Shown here piece by piece: positions 61,101 to 64,000 of a stretch of 64,000 bases of DNA. Position 1 is the stretch's first letter. Each line of letters opens with the position of its first letter. This DNA is from Lottia gigantea (taxonomy: Eukaryota > Mollusca > Gastropoda > Lottiidae), in contig NW_008708400.1 in the NCBI RefSeq assembly GCF_000327385.1, forward strand, positions 2,490,742 to 2,554,741, written 5' to 3'. Below the pieces are notes generated by a model. That model was not told the DNA's origin and did no database searches. It was given only the letters and a program-made list of their open reading frames with translations. The translations under genes were made by a program, and so were the position numbers.

Positions 61101-64000
61101 CAACTGAACATCAGGTATACCCGTCACAGACCCTGTTATATCTCTTATTGTCGCTTGTCTATCTCCATCTTTAGGGTCAGCATAAGCCAGTAGAGATGTA
61201 TCACCAGCAAATACACTCAGACCATCTACCTATCAAAAAATGTTTTACCTAATTAATAAGTAATCGTTATTGACATCCGCTACAGCACGCAGGTGTGTTT
61301 TGGCTTTTTTTTTTTAAAGGGTGGGGGGATTTATTTTTGTTTTTTTTTGCCAGTATTTTGAATCTTTTCATCTTATCTGTCAATAGTCACAAGAAATTCA
61401 ATACAATATCCCCCAAACCGAAATTTGATTTTTTCTTCAATTAATATTGATTTCTGTTATGTTACGTCTGGCAGAGTAAAAAGTATATTTGTTGTTTTAG
61501 ATTGAGTATATTCACACACTCTACAATCAATATCGCAATATACCAGATTCAAATAGCTCTTAAATTCTGGAAAATTACCTTATCACAGAATCCAAATCTA
61601 ACGTTACGAGGACCACTATGAGGAAACGATGGGTAGGGAAAATTCTTTCTGAACCCCATAGCAGTACCAGGTCGCATGGCTTTAACACCATATTGTTTTT
61701 CCCATGTTGGATCCCATACTTGGTGATAAAACTTATCAAAAATGGAATCTGTTACGAGGACTGGTCCATTGAAGAATTCTATTCCTACCATGGGGTTGAA
61801 TCTGAAAGACAGAAACAATTTTTTTTGTGCCAATGCGGTAAGAGCTGTCGCATTTTGAATTCAGCCTCGACAGTTGTCCCCTCATTTGCCCCTCTCGTTA
61901 GACTGGCGCAGCCATTGCAAGGCATCTATTTATTCTGGGTTTTAGCATAGAGGATGGTCAACAACAATATATTTTGCATTACGAGTTATTGAATTTAATA
62001 GAAGTACACCCTTCTCTTTATGAAAGGGTACTGTTCAATGAAGTTCTAAGAATACCCCCCCCCCCCCCCCCCCCCCGGGTAAAAACTTACGGATTAGACT
62101 CTTTTGGTAGCTCTCGTTCAAAGTAATGTGAAGGTTTCGCTGGTATTTTACCATAAGTAAATTTGAATCCAAGTCCTTTATTATCACTATTGCCAATAAT
62201 TACACTCCGTCTTACGTCTTGTACGGTATCTAAAACACTCCTGGTTAACGAAATACTCGTTTCACCATCAGCGAAACTGAAATGGTAATTCATTGAATGG
62301 ATAAAGATGTTTCGTGGTCTTTTAAGTGCTTTGGGAATACTTGACGGCCATTTGTATCATTTCAAATTCCATAAATTTATGTAATTCCATCATAATAAAA
62401 CCGGATATTACGTTTGGTGGGATAAAGTATTCACCATGCCTACCTAGAATTATGAATGATCAGATTTCCACCTCGAGTCCAGATATTGTTCAAATTCTTG
62501 TAGGAAGTGAACCTGAAAAAAGTCGCATAATCGGATAATGTTTCAATGTTACAATTGAATAATTCAGATAATATGAGTCCAATTTAATGCAACCCGATCT
62601 GACATGATTACAATAGAAATGCCAAGTTGGATGTACGAACAAGGATGTGTATTACAGAACTCTTGGAATTTACATGTACGGTAGTTAATAGCTAATAGCT
62701 ACAAACACGTAGGTATTCCGAAAACAGGCTATGACAGATAATACGGCTTCAGGGTTTCAGAGAGAAAGCAGTATCTTCGTGAAATACAGATCACACTGAT
62801 TTCGGGGATGGTGAGAAGAGTTACTTGGACTGGTTGATAATGTACGGTGGTCTGATTCAGGACGCAGGTACTGTTGATGAATGTCGTGTTAATCTGATGG
62901 TTTAGTTTGTAAACGTTCGAGTTTGCAACTTGGTTTGGATAACGTGAAATATTGCAAGTTCATATGTTTTGTAACACCCCAACAAAACCCCCAAGAGAGG
63001 TGAGTTAGTTGAGCAGAAAACGCGGTTAAAGATCTGCGGACATACCGTCTTATATGATTAGTTGCCCTGGGTGAGTTTCTTACTGAAGGATCTTCTCGAG
63101 GATCATACCCACTAGAACCAAGTAATCCATTCTCTGGTACAAACTCATTCGTCAGGAGGTCGATTTGGCCCATAGATATCAGATTATCCATCATTAGACC
63201 AAACTAACAAATATTTTCTTGGGATGATTATATATTTATATATGTAAATAATCTTCAAAATTATTAAAAATGTACGAAAATAGCATAATTCCTTCAAAAA
63301 TACCTCAAGCTAGGAATTTCTTTTTCCTTTTCTATATAAGCTTTCTTATATATGGCAGAGTTTCAAGAAAACAGGAGTCGTCCTTTAACTGTCTAATGCG
63401 GATCTGTTCCTTTAACATTTGACTGTTTCTGAATGTTGTCCAATTTGATTTTGGAAACAAACCTCGAAGAACCTTAAATGTGTGCTATTCAAATAACAAA
63501 TGGATTTAATCGCATATGACGATACTGTTATAATAATTCCGCATTGATTCTATCATTTAAACATTAAGTCAAGAGCAGAAGAAGAATGATATTGGTTGTA
63601 TCGGGAAAGTGAGCATGACTTTTTCAAAGTTGATATCAACTACATGTTCGAGTAATAAGGCATACTTACTCCTAAATTAGAGTGGGCCACGTTATCATCG
63701 AACTGCCCTAATTTAGATCTTCTAGCATGCATACGGAACACTTTCTTTCGGATTTCTTGACGAGCTTTTGATGATGTCAATGGTTCATATGCATAAACGA
63801 TGTGGAATCCATTTTTCTACAAAGGAACACGCGACTTTTAATGAACAGATGCAAACTTTTGATCCGAAATTGTTTTTCCAAAGTTTATCCCAACATTTAA
63901 CATGATATCATTCATATCAACCATTCTTAGTTCTCACATTATCTTCTTTACCGCCACCACACAATGATGAGCTACTTTTTCAATCCAATGGTTTGAGACC
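49166..64000 (-). CDS. CEMIP/TMEM2-like hyaluronidase-family ectodomain fused to WSC and C-type lectin domains (3' part)
   Basis: Complement(join(49166..49371, 50086..50186, 52843..52927, 53316..53348, 54024..54111, 54540..54691, 55152..55253, 55547..55709, 56932..57095, 57344..57634, 57887..57968, 58402..58449, 58771..58936, 59175..59345, 59678..59783, 60419..60457, 60567..60669, 61014..61229, 61579..61801, 62091..62276, 62444..62512, 63046..63203, 63670..63816)), 3099 nt, plus a partial exon running from 63938 off the right edge. Every junction has GT-AG sites and agreeing phase, giving 1032 residues and a stop. Order: about 520 residues of the right-handed beta-helix and following region of CEMIP/TMEM2, a Ser/Thr/Pro linker, WSC, then three lectin-like domains. 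No C-terminal membrane helix is visible. Relatives degrade or bind hyaluronan at the cell surface or outside the cell. The N-terminal G8 half with the catalytic region is outside the window, so activity cannot be judged. Confidence 0.9.
50262..50575 (-). mobile_element. tRNA-derived SINE, family E
   Basis: On the minus strand it starts near 50575 with GGTGGCTTAGTGAGTAAAAC (A box) and AAGGTCCAATCC (B box). The core (plus-strand form) is TCTTTAACGTGCACAGCCCG and CCCATCCGAACGACTAGAAG. It lies in the intron between exons 52843-52927 and 50086-50186 of the hyaluronidase-family/lectin gene. Confidence 0.8.
51502..51834 (+). CDS. Small four-helix membrane protein, nested in an intron on the opposite strand
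   Basis: A single coding exon of 110 codons. An AG acceptor (GATGTTTCAG) ends at 51500, two bases before the ATG, and a matching donor AAG/GTAAGA at 50880 suggests a 5' UTR exon ending at 50879. Four hydrophobic segments: about 10-26 (SPIVIYFCLFLCFG), 40-57 (YFPFLIYAACFLVANYI), 64-81 (YRLLFLCLPFVATLTV) and 92-106 (GILISIFVFGIMSIF), joined by short basic or acidic loops (TNRRREHK, PKELGVLEEDW). There is no signal peptide besides helix 1. A poly(A) signal AATAAA lies at 52063-52068. It sits wholly inside the intron between exons 50086-50186 and 52843-52927 of the minus-strand gene. I do not recognise the family. Confidence 0.72.
   Translation: MEVPYWIVQLSPIVIYFCLFLCFGSLKECITNRRREHKLYFPFLIYAACFLVANYILEGYKWYYRLLFLCLPFVATLTVPKELGVLEEDWRGILISIFVFGIMSIFDEIK
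52063..52068 (+). terminator. Candidate poly(A) signal AATAAA of the nested membrane protein gene
   Basis: A consensus hexamer 229 bp after the stop codon at 51834, followed by an AT-rich region. Confidence 0.5.
52686..52800 (-). mobile_element. MITE, family A, partial copy
   Basis: TAAAAGGGCAGGTTCGCCATCC, CAATCGTACTCTAGTCTCAG and ATCAGTAACAGTGTT match the left part of the copies at 5509 and 19805. The right half is missing; the fragment stops just before the lectin exon at 52843. A further fragment of the opposite end lies at 50600-50638. Confidence 0.6.
54024..54691 (-). other. C-type lectin-like domain 2, incomplete
   Basis: Exons 54691-54540 and 54111-54024 give SGSDQCYAILDKKSSFGEAE, YDCYRMFGVLAPVPDSATEN and IRYGSPMDYWVNKKKEG, then exon 53348-53316 (TLSAAKPCTTG) leads directly to domain 3. 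The second half with its two closing cysteines is absent. No exon for it was recognised between 53349 and 54023, though an exon of length 3n joined in phase 1 could be hidden there. Confidence 0.75.
55152..57095 (-). other. C-type lectin-like domain 1 (three exons)
   Basis: Exons 57095-56932, 55709-55547 and 55253-55152. The pattern is GKCYIYKADAVTYVEAEKQC, LLGGNLASIPNSSVQENVEA, TVWFGLNDAKIEGTYMNADG, RWSELSGTNLLPYLCQ, matching the CTLD order of first cysteine, W-F/I-G-L, W-[S/D]-D/E and the final cysteine. There is no EPN/QPD triplet and no clear WND, so canonical calcium-dependent sugar binding is unlikely. Confidence 0.88.
56064..56335 (-). mobile_element. MITE, family C, truncated third copy
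   Basis: Starts TTAAAGATGGTTTTCC and shares ATTCATATCATTATGTT, GAATTCTGCTGGTAATTCTC and TTATGGACATGTGAG with the copies at 38071 and 36168. The far end is absent. It lies in an intron of the hyaluronidase-family/lectin gene, between the exons at 55547-55709 and 56932-57095. Confidence 0.75.
57344..57634 (-). other. WSC domain, encoded by a single exon
   Basis: A symmetric phase 1-1 exon of 291 nt. It begins REYRGCYATTS and carries the WSC cysteine pattern: DLCVTRCFNMANKYATVAL, STCRCSNDF, KFCGKACTGNQEEICGGN, then AYGVYETG. WSC domains are extracellular carbohydrate-binding modules. A phase 1-1 exon is easily shuffled, which suits its unusual neighbours. Confidence 0.92.
60938..60965 (+). repeat. 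G-rich homopolymer tract
   Basis: GGGGGTGGGGTAG followed by about 15 uninterrupted G. It lies in the intron between exons 61014-61229 and 60567-60669. Length accuracy is doubtful in most sequencing chemistries. Confidence 0.9.
62055..62076 (+). repeat. C22 homopolymer beside a splice donor
   Basis: Twenty-two C on the plus strand, read as G22 in the minus-strand transcript, starting 14 nt after the donor of exon 62091-62276. Confidence 0.9.
63226..63416 (+). mobile_element. MITE, family A, 5'-truncated copy
   Basis: TATATGTAAATAATCTTC, TACGAAAATAGCATAATTCC, TACCTCAAGC and GTTTCAAGAAAACAGGAGTC match the copies at 33231 and 2495. The right end is TCTGTTCCTTTAAC. It lies in the intron between exons 63046-63203 and 63670-63816. 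Confidence 0.65.

Larger units (their letters stand above)
58771..63816 (-). other. CEMIP/TMEM2-like beta-helix and C-terminal region (domain segment of the 49166-64000 gene)
   Basis: Exons from 63816 down to 58771. Reading in order: DDNVAHSNLGFGLMMDN, SYKNLNNIWTRGGNLIIHNS, SFADGETSISLTRS, IIGNSDNKGLGFKF, GIEFFNGPVLVTDSIFDKF, IRDITGSVTGIPDVQLVR, THLRGSDGVF, GKGDKGLTYLT, YGNWIRVGICFPKSTTSF, LEEDETGRAYFWDKKTGL, CPGYKCPEYRI and VTDCTSDAYGAY. Each aligns by eye, in the same order, with known TMEM2/CEMIP strings (for example DIDGSVTG, DWIRVGLCYP, YFDSSTGLLFL, CSSQGCERVKI, NCMAKAYPQY). In vertebrate relatives this is followed by an ILEI-like domain; here the linker exons 58402-58449 and 57887-57968 lead straight to WSC. 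Confidence 0.88.

Overview
This is an animal nuclear window: AT-rich, with GT-AG introns, no operons, and many MITEs, SINEs and minisatellites. Gene content and repeat style (clipped TTAAAGGG-type MITEs, tRNA-headed SINEs, a large C-type lectin gene, a CEMIP/TMEM2 relative) suggest a lophotrochozoan, most likely a mollusc. That assignment is inference, since no species marker is present. Most genes have short exons and were rebuilt by hand from splice sites, reading phase and protein family resemblance.

Layout. (1) 1-2242, + strand: the last two exons of a short-chain dehydrogenase (SDR9C, BDH1/HSD17B2-like). They follow an array of about 22 copies of a 61-bp unit that is itself a copy of the intron-end/exon-start junction. 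(2) 2243-14069: repeat-rich spacer with MITEs, a CAAT microsatellite, a 34-bp minisatellite and a 5'-truncated LINE fragment. (3) 14070-15764, + strand: an unrecognised five-exon gene for a 150-residue acidic protein, followed by T-rich sequence and about 49 copies of a 38-bp minisatellite. (4) 18200-29867: gene-poor, with a possible orphan terminal exon, a hAT-type MITE with an exact 8-bp target duplication, and a recent 164-bp tandem duplication. (5) 29868-40942, + strand: a DRAM/TMEM150-family membrane protein gene with eight recognised exons. One coding exon is flanked by inverted copies of the same MITE. (6) 47337-42830, - strand: a probable small secreted peptide gene made of tiny phase-1 exons. 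(7) 64000-49166, - strand: the 3' part of a large gene, 23 complete exons plus one partial, with every junction in phase (1032 residues). It joins the C-terminal half of a CEMIP/TMEM2-like hyaluronidase-family ectodomain to a WSC domain and three C-type lectin-like domains (the middle one shortened). Its 5' end is outside the window. (8) 51502-51834, + strand: a 110-residue four-helix membrane protein gene nested in an intron of gene 7 on the opposite strand.

The genes do not form an evident pathway. The most noteworthy items are the hyaluronidase-family/WSC/lectin domain combination, the tandem array of splice-acceptor junctions, the unrecognised five-exon gene, the micro-exon peptide gene and the inverted MITEs around a DRAM exon. 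No CRISPR arrays, rRNA genes, intact tRNA genes or virus-derived elements were seen.
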